A DNA stretch of 64,000 bases from Terriglobia bacterium. GTDB taxonomy: Bacteria > Acidobacteriota > Terriglobia > Terriglobales > Acidobacteriaceae. The stretch spans positions 39,802 through 103,801 of the forward strand of contig JAIQFH010000022.1 of NCBI GenBank assembly GCA_020073385.1, in the 5' to 3' direction. A model generated the notes under the pieces. That model ran no database searches and had not been told where the DNA came from. It was given only the letters and a program-made list of their open reading frames with translations. The position numbers and the translations under genes are program-made. Within the stretch, counting starts at the first letter, position 1. Every line of letters begins with the position of its first letter. This document shows positions 6,774 through 14,915 of this stretch, piece after piece.

Positions 6774-9700
6774 GGTTGTGTCACTCCTGCGGCCACGCCC
6801 AGAGACGCGGCCTGGGACGCTACGGGCAAGCGAACAATGAAGGTCGCTCCCTGGACCCCCATGTTGTTGTGGCAGAGAATCTCCCCACCGTGTTCTTTCA
6901 CGATTCCGTAGCAGATGCTGAGACCCAAACCCGTGCCCTTGCCCACTTCCTTGGTCGTGAAGAAAGGATCAAAAATCTTATCGGGATGAGAAATTCCATT
7001 TCCGTTGTCGGAAAATGAAACTTCGACGGAATCGCCGGATTTGGTCGACATGATCTCGATGCGCGCCGGACGTCCGACCTCCCGCACCGCATCGTAGGCG
7101 TTGTTCAGGATATTGAGAAAGACCTGCTGCAACTGGTGCGCGTCGCCGATAACATCGGGAAGCCCTTCATCCAAATGTTCGATCACCTCGACGCCGTGAC
7201 TATTGAAGTCATAGGAGCGCAGTTGAATGGTCCGCCGCAGAATACCGTTGAGTTGTAGCGGATTGCGCTGCGGCGGCATCTGACGGGCAAAACTAAGCAG
7301 GTTTTGCACTATCTGCTTGGTGCGTTGCGCCTCCTGCAGGATCACACGCAGATCTTTGCGCGCGGATTCTGGCGTATCGGGATTCTCCATCATCAAGTCG
7401 GCGAAACCGAGAATCGCAGTCAGCGGATTATTCACCTCGTGCGCCACCCCGGACACCAACTGCCCGACCGCCGCCATCTTTTCGGTGTGGAGTAACTTGT
7501 CGCGCAACACGGCAGAATCCGTGATGTCGGTCAGTACCAGCACGATGCTGGTCACCGTTCCCTGTTCGTCGCGCATCGGACTGAGGTTCGCTGAGAATTT
7601 TCCCGCTGCCCCATTACGCCGCACGATTTCCAACTCCAGGTTGTCCACTTGCTGGCCGTTCAACGTGCTTTGCACAGCCTCGGCCAGGTGCCGCGCAAAG
7701 TTCGGTGCGGCCAATTCGAGGAGCGGACGGCCCAGCAATTCGCGCTGCTCAAATCCGGCATCGTACCAGCGCCGGTTCGCGTAACTGATGAGCCCTGCGG
7801 TATCGGCCACCAGAATCAGACTCTGCGTGTTATTGAGGATCTTCGCGGAGAAGTCGCGCTCGCGATGCAGTTCCGACTGGTAGGTTCGCAGGCCGGTGAC
7901 ATCCAGCATCAGTCCCCGAATCTGCAGCACGTGGCCCGTGTTGTCGTACAGCCCGAAGGCGTTAATCAGCACATGAATCAGCGAACCGTCCTTGCGTCTT
8001 AGGGTGGCCTCGAAATTCCGCAGGTTGCCATGCTCTTCCATTGCCTTGGCATGACGCTCTCGCTGCTCAGGCGAGAGATAAAGCTGCGTGGGAATATCGA
8101 TCTGCAACAACTCTTCCCGGCTGCTGTAGCCGAGCATTCGCACCATGGCATCATTGACTTCCACGAATCGCCCGCCCGGCGTGCTGAAGAACAGTCCTTC
8201 CTGAATATTGTCGAAGAGCTCGCGGTAGCGCCGCTCGGCCTCGCTGCGGTCGGAGATATCTTTCAGAACGTGAATGGTCTGCAGGCCTTCGCCGGACGCT
8301 CCGTGCACGCGGGAGGTCGAGACCAGGTAGGTGCGGTCGAATACCGGGTGAGCAAACTCGACGGAATCATCCCCCATCGAGCGGCAGAAGGGACAGGAAT
8401 ACGAAGCAGAATCGCTGGTCAACGCCATCAGCGCGCGAATGTTGACTCCGATCAGCTCCGCCGGGGGCACACCAATCATCTCGGCGAGCGACCGGTTCAC
8501 ACGCAACACTTTGTCGGACTGATCGTGCACGACGATAAAGTCCGAGATGGCATCGAAGATCTCGACCCAGTGCCGATTTGACTTTTCAATCTGGGTGAAC
8601 AGCCGCGCGTTGTCCATCGCCATCGCGGCATGCCCCGCCATGGTCTCGAGGAAGATGCGATCCTCCTGATTCAAAGCTCCCACGCGCCCGGAGAGACATA
8701 GAATTCCGGCAAGCTCGCCATTGACCCCAGTCAGCCGAGCCAATATGCAGTCGGTCCAACCGAGCTTGGCCGCGGGTCCCACTCCCAACATTTCCGGGGC
8801 AGAACCGCAGACAACCTTCTGGGCGTGATGGGCCACAAACTCTCCCAGAGTGGCGCCCAGGTCTCGTTCGCTCTCGCGATCCAGGGAAGAGATTGCAAGG
8901 TTCTGGGCTTCGCCTTTAACCAGGTTCCGCTCAACTCGCTGCGACGCCCCCTCCAGCCTTCGTAGTTCTGATGACGCCGGAGTCTCCGATGTCGAAGGTG
9001 TCAGTGCCAATTGCGACTGATGCAGTGCAACGGCTTGCCATCGGCCTTCCTGATGCAAGGCCAGCAATCCTGCCCGAGAGCCCATCAGTTCCGTCGCATG
9101 GCGAACGAAGCGGGAGGCAAATTCTGGCAAGTGCAAACTGCCGTCGATATCGCGCGCCAGTTCGATCAAGGCCTCGGCCCGCCGCCGGTGCTGTTGCGAC
9201 AGGTGCAAATTGCTGGCAACTTCCAACACGACCGCGGCCTGGTTCGACAGGGCCCGGGCGCGCCGTATGTCCTCCTGTGAAATACCGGTACCATCCAGAC
9301 GATCGAGCACGCCAAACATCCCCAGCAGTTTACCGCTGGCTCCGAGAAGCGGCACGGCCAGAAACTGATGCACTTTATATTTCGAAACGACTTCGGCATT
9401 GGCGCCTGGAACCCGGTTCGCCTCGTCCGTCCAAAAAACCTCTTTGGAGCGCAGGGCCTTGGTGGCGACACCTTCTGGAAAAATCGTGTCGACGCGGCGC
9501 GGGTCTCCTCGTTCCACTCCATAACGCACCTGGAACTGGTCGCTCTCGAGCAGGGCGATAAAGCAGCGGCCGAAGCCGAGAAAACCCGATGCCCGGATGA
9601 CAAAAGCCTGCAGAAAACGATCGAGATCGCCGCTGGCGCTCAGTTCCAGCGAAATCTCAAGCAGTTGATGAAGTTCCTGTGCCTGAGAGTGCGCTGTGGC

Positions 9701-10780
9701 GTGGAGTTCCGCGTGCGCCACGGCGACGGCGCCAAAGCCCGCGATGGCTGCCACCAGCGCACGTTCTTCAGCCGTGAATATGCCATTCGGACGGGGATAA
9801 ATCAGGATCGCGCCCTGGGTGCGCGATGTGCGAAAGGGTGCGGCGATCAGCATGCCCGGCGAAACCACGTTGCCCAGCGAATGCACGTCTGCACCGATCG
9901 AAAGGGTTAGGGGCTCTCCCGCCGACACCGCCCGCTGGGCAAGATCGGCCGCGAAGCGCAAAGTTTGCCGGTCATGCCGGGCACGCGCCGAGGTCGCCAG
10001 TTGCGGAGTCTCCGCCGACACCGCCTTCAACTCAAACGGACCTTCCCGCCGCAGCAATACGCAAACCAGTCGTGTGCGCAAAAGCAAACGGAGCCGATCG
10101 GCCAAGGCCTCAATGACGGCGCCGACATCCGGGCTTCCATGCAAGGCGTTTGCGACGTCCGCCAGAATTTCGGCGCGCCGATGCTCTTCCCGGGACGCCT
10201 CGCCCAGACGGGCAGCTTCCAAAAGACTTCCCAGCTGTCCCGCCAGAATGGTGGCTTTGGCTGCGAAATCCTCACTAAACGCTTCATGGTTGGAGTCGTG
10301 TAGGAAGGTAAGCGCGCCGATGACCTCATTGAAGACCAGCAAGGGCGCCGCCAGCAGGGAGCGGGCTTCGAACTCCCGCGCTGCCGGAAACGCGGCAGAA
10401 TTCACGTGATTCGCAAAGATCGTTCGCCGCTGCCTCACCGCCTCCGCGGTTACGGTGCTCTCCATCGGACGCAGGCGAAGTCCCACGAAACGCTGGGCCA
10501 TCTTGCCATCGGCCTGCTCTCCGATGAGCTCATCTCCAGACTGGCAGCGCCAGAAGTAGACCCCGGAAACGTCAAAAAATTCGCGCGTGGCCGCGCAGAA
10601 GAACTGGATCAGTTGGTTGGGAGTGGGTCTTTCCGCAGACTTGGCAGCAATACGAAGCAGTAGCTTCTGAAAGTCCTCATCGGAGCCGGAGAAGCCACGG
10701 TCTCCCGGAGGACCCATCGAACTACTAACAGAAGCACTGACATCTGCACCGACGCTGGGGAAATAGTTTTCGCGATTCAC
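6770..10780 (-). CDS. multi-GAF, multi-PAS cytoplasmic sensor histidine kinase
   Basis: 1336 residues without any membrane segment. By eye there are about four GAF-like domains (roughly residues 40-190, 205-350, 370-515 and 535-715), three PAS domains (roughly 725-1095; the first contains CPFC in ASYSCPFCRSMGDD), a HisKA domain with the H-box GQLVSGVAHEVNNPLTAI, and an HATPase with NILNNAYDAV, FSDNGNGIS and GKGTGLGLSICYGIVKEHGG. It autophosphorylates and should feed the two response regulators encoded directly downstream. The number of sensory domains suggests integration of several small ligands or redox cues. Translation starts at GTG 10778-10780; the start region is preceded by the divergent regulatory gap that also serves the chemosensory operon. 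Confidence 0.92.
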   Translation of the reverse strand: MNRENYFPSVGADVSASVSSSMGPPGDRGFSGSDEDFQKLLLRIAAKSAERPTPNQLIQFFCAATREFFDVSGVYFWRCQSGDELIGEQADGKMAQRFVGLRLRPMESTVTAEAVRQRRTIFANHVNSAAFPAAREFEARSLLAAPLLVFNEVIGALTFLHDSNHEAFSEDFAAKATILAGQLGSLLEAARLGEASREEHRRAEILADVANALHGSPDVGAVIEALADRLRLLLRTRLVCVLLRREGPFELKAVSAETPQLATSARARHDRQTLRFAADLAQRAVSAGEPLTLSIGADVHSLGNVVSPGMLIAAPFRTSRTQGAILIYPRPNGIFTAEERALVAAIAGFGAVAVAHAELHATAHSQAQELHQLLEISLELSASGDLDRFLQAFVIRASGFLGFGRCFIALLESDQFQVRYGVERGDPRRVDTIFPEGVATKALRSKEVFWTDEANRVPGANAEVVSKYKVHQFLAVPLLGASGKLLGMFGVLDRLDGTGISQEDIRRARALSNQAAVVLEVASNLHLSQQHRRRAEALIELARDIDGSLHLPEFASRFVRHATELMGSRAGLLALHQEGRWQAVALHQSQLALTPSTSETPASSELRRLEGASQRVERNLVKGEAQNLAISSLDRESERDLGATLGEFVAHHAQKVVCGSAPEMLGVGPAAKLGWTDCILARLTGVNGELAGILCLSGRVGALNQEDRIFLETMAGHAAMAMDNARLFTQIEKSNRHWVEIFDAISDFIVVHDQSDKVLRVNRSLAEMIGVPPAELIGVNIRALMALTSDSASYSCPFCRSMGDDSVEFAHPVFDRTYLVSTSRVHGASGEGLQTIHVLKDISDRSEAERRYRELFDNIQEGLFFSTPGGRFVEVNDAMVRMLGYSSREELLQIDIPTQLYLSPEQRERHAKAMEEHGNLRNFEATLRRKDGSLIHVLINAFGLYDNTGHVLQIRGLMLDVTGLRTYQSELHRERDFSAKILNNTQSLILVADTAGLISYANRRWYDAGFEQRELLGRPLLELAAPNFARHLAEAVQSTLNGQQVDNLELEIVRRNGAAGKFSANLSPMRDEQGTVTSIVLVLTDITDSAVLRDKLLHTEKMAAVGQLVSGVAHEVNNPLTAILGFADLMMENPDTPESARKDLRVILQEAQRTKQIVQNLLSFARQMPPQRNPLQLNGILRRTIQLRSYDFNSHGVEVIEHLDEGLPDVIGDAHQLQQVFLNILNNAYDAVREVGRPARIEIMSTKSGDSVEVSFSDNGNGISHPDKIFDPFFTTKEVGKGTGLGLSICYGIVKEHGGEILCHNNMGVQGATFIVRLPVASQAASLGVAAGVTQP

Positions 10781-10876
10781 AAGTACTTGAATCTAATGGG
10801 AAACTAATTGTCATCTCAATTTGAGTCAAGGGAAATGGACTACGGGGTGCCTTGATGTGAAATCCCGAGACTCGGA

Positions 10877-10893
10877 GTGAGATTTTGTCTCAC
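10877..10893. promoter_or_regulatory. GTGAGA-N5-TCTCAC palindrome, candidate activator binding site
   Basis: A perfect 6-bp inverted repeat, GTGAGATTTTGTCTCAC, whose centre lies about 180 bp upstream of the predicted start point of the sigma-54 promoter. This is the usual distance for an NtrC-type enhancer site. Related half sites (ATGAGAA, ATGAGAC, CGAGAC) lie nearby. Binding by the neighbouring NtrC-type regulator is inference. Confidence 0.45.
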
Positions 10894-11035
10894 CATGAGA
10901 AACACTACTCGGTTTTTGCCGAATGAGACAGCGCTAATCGCGCGCGTGCCTTAAGAGTACCCCTCGGCCGCGATGTAAGTATCTATTTGCCAATCGCTTA
11001 CTGCTCATTACTTTGGTTTTTCCAGGAAGGTTCCG

Positions 11036-11052
11036 TTGGCCTAGGCATTGCA
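11036..11052 (+). promoter_or_regulatory. sigma-54 (-24/-12) promoter of the chemosensory operon
   Basis: TTGGCCTAGGCATTGCA fits the consensus TTGGCACG-N4-TTGCA in both the GG and GC elements and has the exact spacing. Transcription would begin near 11063, leaving a ~30-nt leader that contains the ribosome site GGAGGAG before the GTG start at 11093. A sigma-54 activator gene is encoded close by, which supports the call. Confidence 0.8.
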
Positions 11053-11092
11053 CGCTTGGCTTTGCCCAGTTCTTGGAATCGGAGGAGTAACT

Positions 11093-11437
11093 GTGTCTCA
11101 GCGAATCGCGGCCGCAGTGCTGGCAGTCATAACGATTGTGGCGGCTTTCAGTTTGCCCCACGCAGGCGCCCAGACATCGCAAAGTGACGAGATCAATCGT
11201 CGGGCGAAAAGTAAGGTACAGCCATTTTACCCAGAATTAGCGCGCAAGATGAATATCTCGGGAACGGTAAAGGTCGAGGTGACCGTCTCTCCCAACGGCA
11301 CGGTGAAAGAAGCTCGCATTGTTGGCGGACACCCGGTTCTGGCCAATTCAGCCCTCGACGCGGCCAAGAAGTGGCGCTTTGAACCCGCGCCGACAGAGAG
11401 TACGGGCGTCATTGAGTTCAAGTTCGAGCCGCGGTAA
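11093..11437 (+). CDS. exported TonB C-terminal-domain protein
   Basis: 114 residues. A hydrophobic signal segment (about residues 5-20, ending PHAGAQ) precedes a TonB-CTD-like domain: [57 protein letters not shown], then a final beta strand. It is the energy-transducer-like domain often found as a small periplasmic protein in Acidobacteria. The start is GTG 11093 because GGAGGAG lies 5 nt upstream and the leader begins at the sigma-54 start site. It is the first gene of the chemosensory operon, 26 bp before the MCP, an unusual position; it may act as a periplasmic partner of the receptor. Confidence 0.8.
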   Translation: MSQRIAAAVLAVITIVAAFSLPHAGAQTSQSDEINRRAKSKVQPFYPELARKMNISGTVKVEVTVSPNGTVKEARIVGGHPVLANSALDAAKKWRFEPAPTESTGVIEFKFEPR

Positions 11438-11463
11438 CTCGGATCACCGCGGAGGAGACAGGC

Positions 11464-13446
11464 ATGACTATCGGCAAGAAGTTATATGTGAACTTCGGCA
11501 TCATCCTCACCATGGTGTTGGTGCTGTTCCTGGTGAACTGGTCGGCCGTGCAGCGCGAGCACTCTGCCAAGAAGGCAGCGCAGGAATCGCTCGATCTGAC
11601 CGATGCCACCACCGCAGTTCGCTCCCAGATGATGCAGAACCGCCTCTTTCTGAGCAACTACTTGCTGAGCGGCGACACGCGCGAGGTCGACCGCATGAAT
11701 GAGGGCCTTCGCACCCTCAACGAGAAGCTCGAACTGGGCAAGTCGCTGGCCAGCTCCGATCAGGTGAAGACATCCCTCGGGAAAGTAGAACAACTCGAGC
11801 AGTCCTGGGGCAAGGAATTCGCCCAGCCTCTGATCGAGAAGCGGAAAGATGTCGACTCCGGCAACGCCACGGTCGCCGAACTACAGATCTATTACCTGCA
11901 GAAAGACGCGTCCTCGTGGGTAAAGAACTCCACCGACTCGCTAGACGTGGCGGATGTCGAGAATCACAAAGTGGTCGACGAGCGCCGTAAGTCTGATGAA
12001 GGTGCGGCCAACTGGACGATCGGTGTTTCGCTGATCAGTACATTGTTGGCGCTCTCGCTTGGCGTCATCATCGCCTACCGCACCGCGAAGGCGATCACAG
12101 AACCGCTGACCAGCCTGATGAATGTGGCTCGGGCCATCGGCAACACGGGCGATCTCGAGCACAACATCGACCTGGGCCGCGACGATGAAATCGGCGAACT
12201 GGCCCGCACCTTCCACAAGATGGTCACCTACCTCAAGGAGATGGCGGGCGTTTCCGAAGCCATCGCCGGCGGCGATCTGACTCTCGAAGTCAAGCCGCGT
12301 TCCTCGCACGACACCCTGGGCAACGCCTTCGCCAAGATGGTCGAAGGACTTGCCGGACTGGTACGCAGCGTGCGCGACGCGTCATCGCAGGTGGCCAGCG
12401 CCTCCAACCAGGTCGCCGGAGCTTCCGACGATTCCGCCAAGATCGGACTGCAGGCCTCGTCCGCCATCGATGAAGTGACCAGTACGATGCACGAGATGAG
12501 CGTCAACGTGCAGAACATGGTGAAGAGCACTCAGGTACAGGCCTCGAGCGTGAGTGAGACTTCAGCTTCCATCGATCAGATGGTGGCCTCGATCCAGCGC
12601 GTAGCCGACACCGCCAAGGTGCTGCTCGATATCTCCAACCGCTCGCGCGAAGAAGTCCACAACGGCATCGGCACCATGGAGAAGGCGACCGACGGCCTGA
12701 ACCGCATCAACACCACGATCAACTCTTCGGGCGAGATCATCGGCGCGCTCGGTCAGCGAGCCGACGATATCGGCAAGATCATCGAGGTCATTGATGATCT
12801 GGCCGAGCAGACCAACCTGCTCGCGCTGAACGCTGCCATCGAAGCGGCACGCGCCGGAGAACACGGACTGGGATTCGCCGTGGTCGCCGACGAAGTCCGC
12901 AAGCTGGCGGAGAAGTCAGCGCAGTCCACGAAGGAAATTTCGGAACTCATTCAAAGCATTCAGAAAGAAGCCCGCAAGGCGGTCGAGAACATGGACCGCT
13001 CGACCTCGATCGTCAACGAAGGCCTGGAGTTGGGTTCGGAACTGAACTCGGCCTTAAAGAAGATCTCGAACGTGGTCACCGAAGTCTATAAGTTCGCGCA
13101 GGAAATCGGTGCGGCCACCAACGAGCAGTCGCACGGCTCGTCTCAAATTGCGCGTGCCACGACTCGGCTCAACGAAATCACGCACGAAATCAACTCAGCT
13201 GTCGAAGAGCAAGCGTCCGGGGCTCAGGCTGTGGTCAAAGCCATGGAGCGGATGCGGGAACTGGTGCAGCAGTCGACTTCGAGTTCCACCGAACTGGCCG
13301 CGTCATCCGAGCAGATGTCGAAGATGTCGCGCAGCCTGCTTGATTTCATCGACCGGTTCGCACTGGCGGAAGCTCTGCGGGAGAAGGCGGCGGATACACC
13401 AGGCCGTAACGTCAAGCGCGCAGCCGCAGCCGGGGCGCAGTTCTAA
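11464..13446 (+). CDS. methyl-accepting chemotaxis protein
   Basis: 660 residues. An N-terminal membrane helix (about 8-27), a ~160-residue periplasmic four-helix-bundle-type sensor, a second membrane helix (about 190-212), HAMP (about 213-265) and a long cytoplasmic signalling coiled coil follow in order. The hairpin tip is conserved ([20 protein letters not shown], then [20 protein letters not shown]). The receptor senses an unknown ligand and controls CheA in complex with CheW. A good GGAGGAG ribosome site precedes ATG 11464. It ends with no pentapeptide tether for CheR. It is the only receptor in this operon. Confidence 0.95.
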   Translation: MTIGKKLYVNFGIILTMVLVLFLVNWSAVQREHSAKKAAQESLDLTDATTAVRSQMMQNRLFLSNYLLSGDTREVDRMNEGLRTLNEKLELGKSLASSDQVKTSLGKVEQLEQSWGKEFAQPLIEKRKDVDSGNATVAELQIYYLQKDASSWVKNSTDSLDVADVENHKVVDERRKSDEGAANWTIGVSLISTLLALSLGVIIAYRTAKAITEPLTSLMNVARAIGNTGDLEHNIDLGRDDEIGELARTFHKMVTYLKEMAGVSEAIAGGDLTLEVKPRSSHDTLGNAFAKMVEGLAGLVRSVRDASSQVASASNQVAGASDDSAKIGLQASSAIDEVTSTMHEMSVNVQNMVKSTQVQASSVSETSASIDQMVASIQRVADTAKVLLDISNRSREEVHNGIGTMEKATDGLNRINTTINSSGEIIGALGQRADDIGKIIEVIDDLAEQTNLLALNAAIEAARAGEHGLGFAVVADEVRKLAEKSAQSTKEISELIQSIQKEARKAVENMDRSTSIVNEGLELGSELNSALKKISNVVTEVYKFAQEIGAATNEQSHGSSQIARATTRLNEITHEINSAVEEQASGAQAVVKAMERMRELVQQSTSSSTELAASSEQMSKMSRSLLDFIDRFALAEALREKAADTPGRNVKRAAAAGAQF

Positions 13447-13466
13447 AACCTCAGGAGCCCAAGACC

Positions 13467-13955
13467 ATGAGTCGCGAACTCCATATCGTGGGTTTCCAGG
13501 TGGGACGCGAGACGTATGGCGTGCCTATCACTTCCCTGCACGAGATCGTGCGGGTGCCGGAAATCACCGCCGTGCCCGACGCCCCCGACTATCTCGAAGG
13601 CGTCATCAACCTGCGCGGCAAGATTGTTTCCGTCATGGACTTGCGCAAGCGTTTCGGAGAAAAGCAGGCCTCCGTGAAGAGGAACAATCGCATCCTGGTG
13701 GTCGAGCACGCCGGAAGGTTAGCCGGTCTCATTGTGGACTCGGCTTCCGAAGTATTGAAGATTCCAGCCGACGCCGTGGAAGCTCCGCCGGCCGTTTTTC
13801 AGGAGGGTGGGCTCAATTGTGTTACGGGCCTGGGAAAGGTCTCAGGGCGGTTGATCGTACTTCTCGATATGAGCAAGCTACTGGCCCCTGCGAGCCTCGT
13901 AAGCAAGGGTGAGTCCGAGGATAAGAAAACAGCGGCCAAGGCCGGGGCGCGGTAA
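13467..13955 (+). CDS. cheW: CheW coupling protein
   Basis: 162 residues covering one CheW/SH3-like domain: FQVGRETYGVPITSLHEIVR near the start, INLRGKIVSVMDLRKRFG in the middle, and LIVDSASEVLKIPAD after it. It couples receptor tips to the CheA kinase. A short charged tail (KGESEDKKTAAKAGAR) extends past the domain. Ribosome site AGGAG precedes ATG 13467, 20 bp after the MCP, so the two are co-transcribed and probably partners. Confidence 0.95.
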   Translation: MSRELHIVGFQVGRETYGVPITSLHEIVRVPEITAVPDAPDYLEGVINLRGKIVSVMDLRKRFGEKQASVKRNNRILVVEHAGRLAGLIVDSASEVLKIPADAVEAPPAVFQEGGLNCVTGLGKVSGRLIVLLDMSKLLAPASLVSKGESEDKKTAAKAGAR

Positions 13956-14001
13956 TGGTGGGAAGTAGTTCAATTCAGCGGCAGGCGGGGCGAGAACAGG
14001 C

Positions 14002-14913
14002 ATGAGCACATCCGGAGCGGCACCCGCTCCCATACTCACCGATGCGGAGCTGAAGCTGTTGCAGGCACTCATTTACCAGGAGTGCGGCATGGCCTTCGAC
14101 GAACGCCGCACGCATTTTCTTCAGGACCGGCTCTTGCGCCGGCTAAGGGAGTGCCGCGCCGACTCGTTCTATGCCTACTATCGCCTGCTGATCAGCCAGC
14201 AAGGCAAGGAAGAACTCGCCAAGCTGCTGGAGAACCTCACCGTCAACGAAACCAGCTTTTTCCGCCACAAAGCGCAACTCGATCTGTTTCAGAAGACCAT
14301 CCTCGAAGAGCTGCTGAAGCACAAAAGTGCGCGCCGGGAGTACTCGATCCGCATATGGAGCGCGGGCTGCTCCACCGGACAGGAAGCGTACACCCTAGCC
14401 ATGCTGGTCACCGACGCGCTGGCCTACTACTACCTGCGCAATCCGCTGCCAATCGACATGCCTTTGCCCAAGCCGCTCGTGCCTCCGCCGTGGCGCGTCG
14501 AGATCCTGGCCAGCGATATCAGCTACTCCGTATTGCGGCACGGGCAGGAGGGCGCCTATAGCGAGCATCAGATGTCGACCGTCGACTACGGTTACCGACT
14601 GCGCTATTTCGACAAGGTGTCCGATCGCTACGCAATCAAGAAGGCGCTGAAGGAGATGGTGCACTTCGACTTTCATAACCTGAAAACCGAGTACCTTCCC
14701 CAGCGCAATGATGTGATCTTCTGCCGCAACGTGATGATGTACTTCGATGAGGCCGAACAGAAGCGGTTGATCGAGAAGTTTTACCGCTGCTTGAATCCGA
14801 ACGGCTATCTCTTTGTGGGCCATGCCGAGAGCCTGCTGGGCCTGACCCACAAGTTTCAGATGGTGCACAAGGATAGCGGAACGGCCTATCAGCGGCTCGA
14901 GGTGAAAGAGTAA
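14002..14913 (+). CDS. cheR: chemotaxis protein methyltransferase CheR
   Basis: 303 residues, normal length for the family. An N-terminal helical domain contains NLTVNETSFFRHKAQL, then the SAM-binding motif IWSAGCSTGQEAYTLAML, and the NDVIFCRNVMMYFDE motif and GYLFVGHAESL close the Rossmann domain. It methylates glutamates of the receptor. All conserved residues are present, in contrast to the divergent CheR-like protein at the left edge. It starts 46 bp after CheW and is followed after 2 bp by CheA. Confidence 0.95.
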   Translation: MSTSGAAPAPILTDAELKLLQALIYQECGMAFDERRTHFLQDRLLRRLRECRADSFYAYYRLLISQQGKEELAKLLENLTVNETSFFRHKAQLDLFQKTILEELLKHKSARREYSIRIWSAGCSTGQEAYTLAMLVTDALAYYYLRNPLPIDMPLPKPLVPPPWRVEILASDISYSVLRHGQEGAYSEHQMSTVDYGYRLRYFDKVSDRYAIKKALKEMVHFDFHNLKTEYLPQRNDVIFCRNVMMYFDEAEQKRLIEKFYRCLNPNGYLFVGHAESLLGLTHKFQMVHKDSGTAYQRLEVKE

Positions 14914-14915
14914 GC

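Larger units (their letters stand above)
10781..11092. promoter_or_regulatory. divergent regulatory region between kinase operon and chemosensory operon
   Basis: 312 bases. It carries the sigma-54 promoter of the plus-strand operon (11036-11052) and an upstream palindrome (10877-10893), plus several GAGAC/GTCTC-like half sites between about 10866 and 10928. On the minus strand, TTGACT in front of the kinase start resembles a -35 box, but the matching -10 is weak, so the kinase promoter is not assigned. Confidence 0.6.

Noticed and set aside
13371..13446. CheR-docking pentapeptide at the end of the MCP
   Set aside because: The C-terminus reads [10 protein letters not shown] and has no NWETF-like motif.
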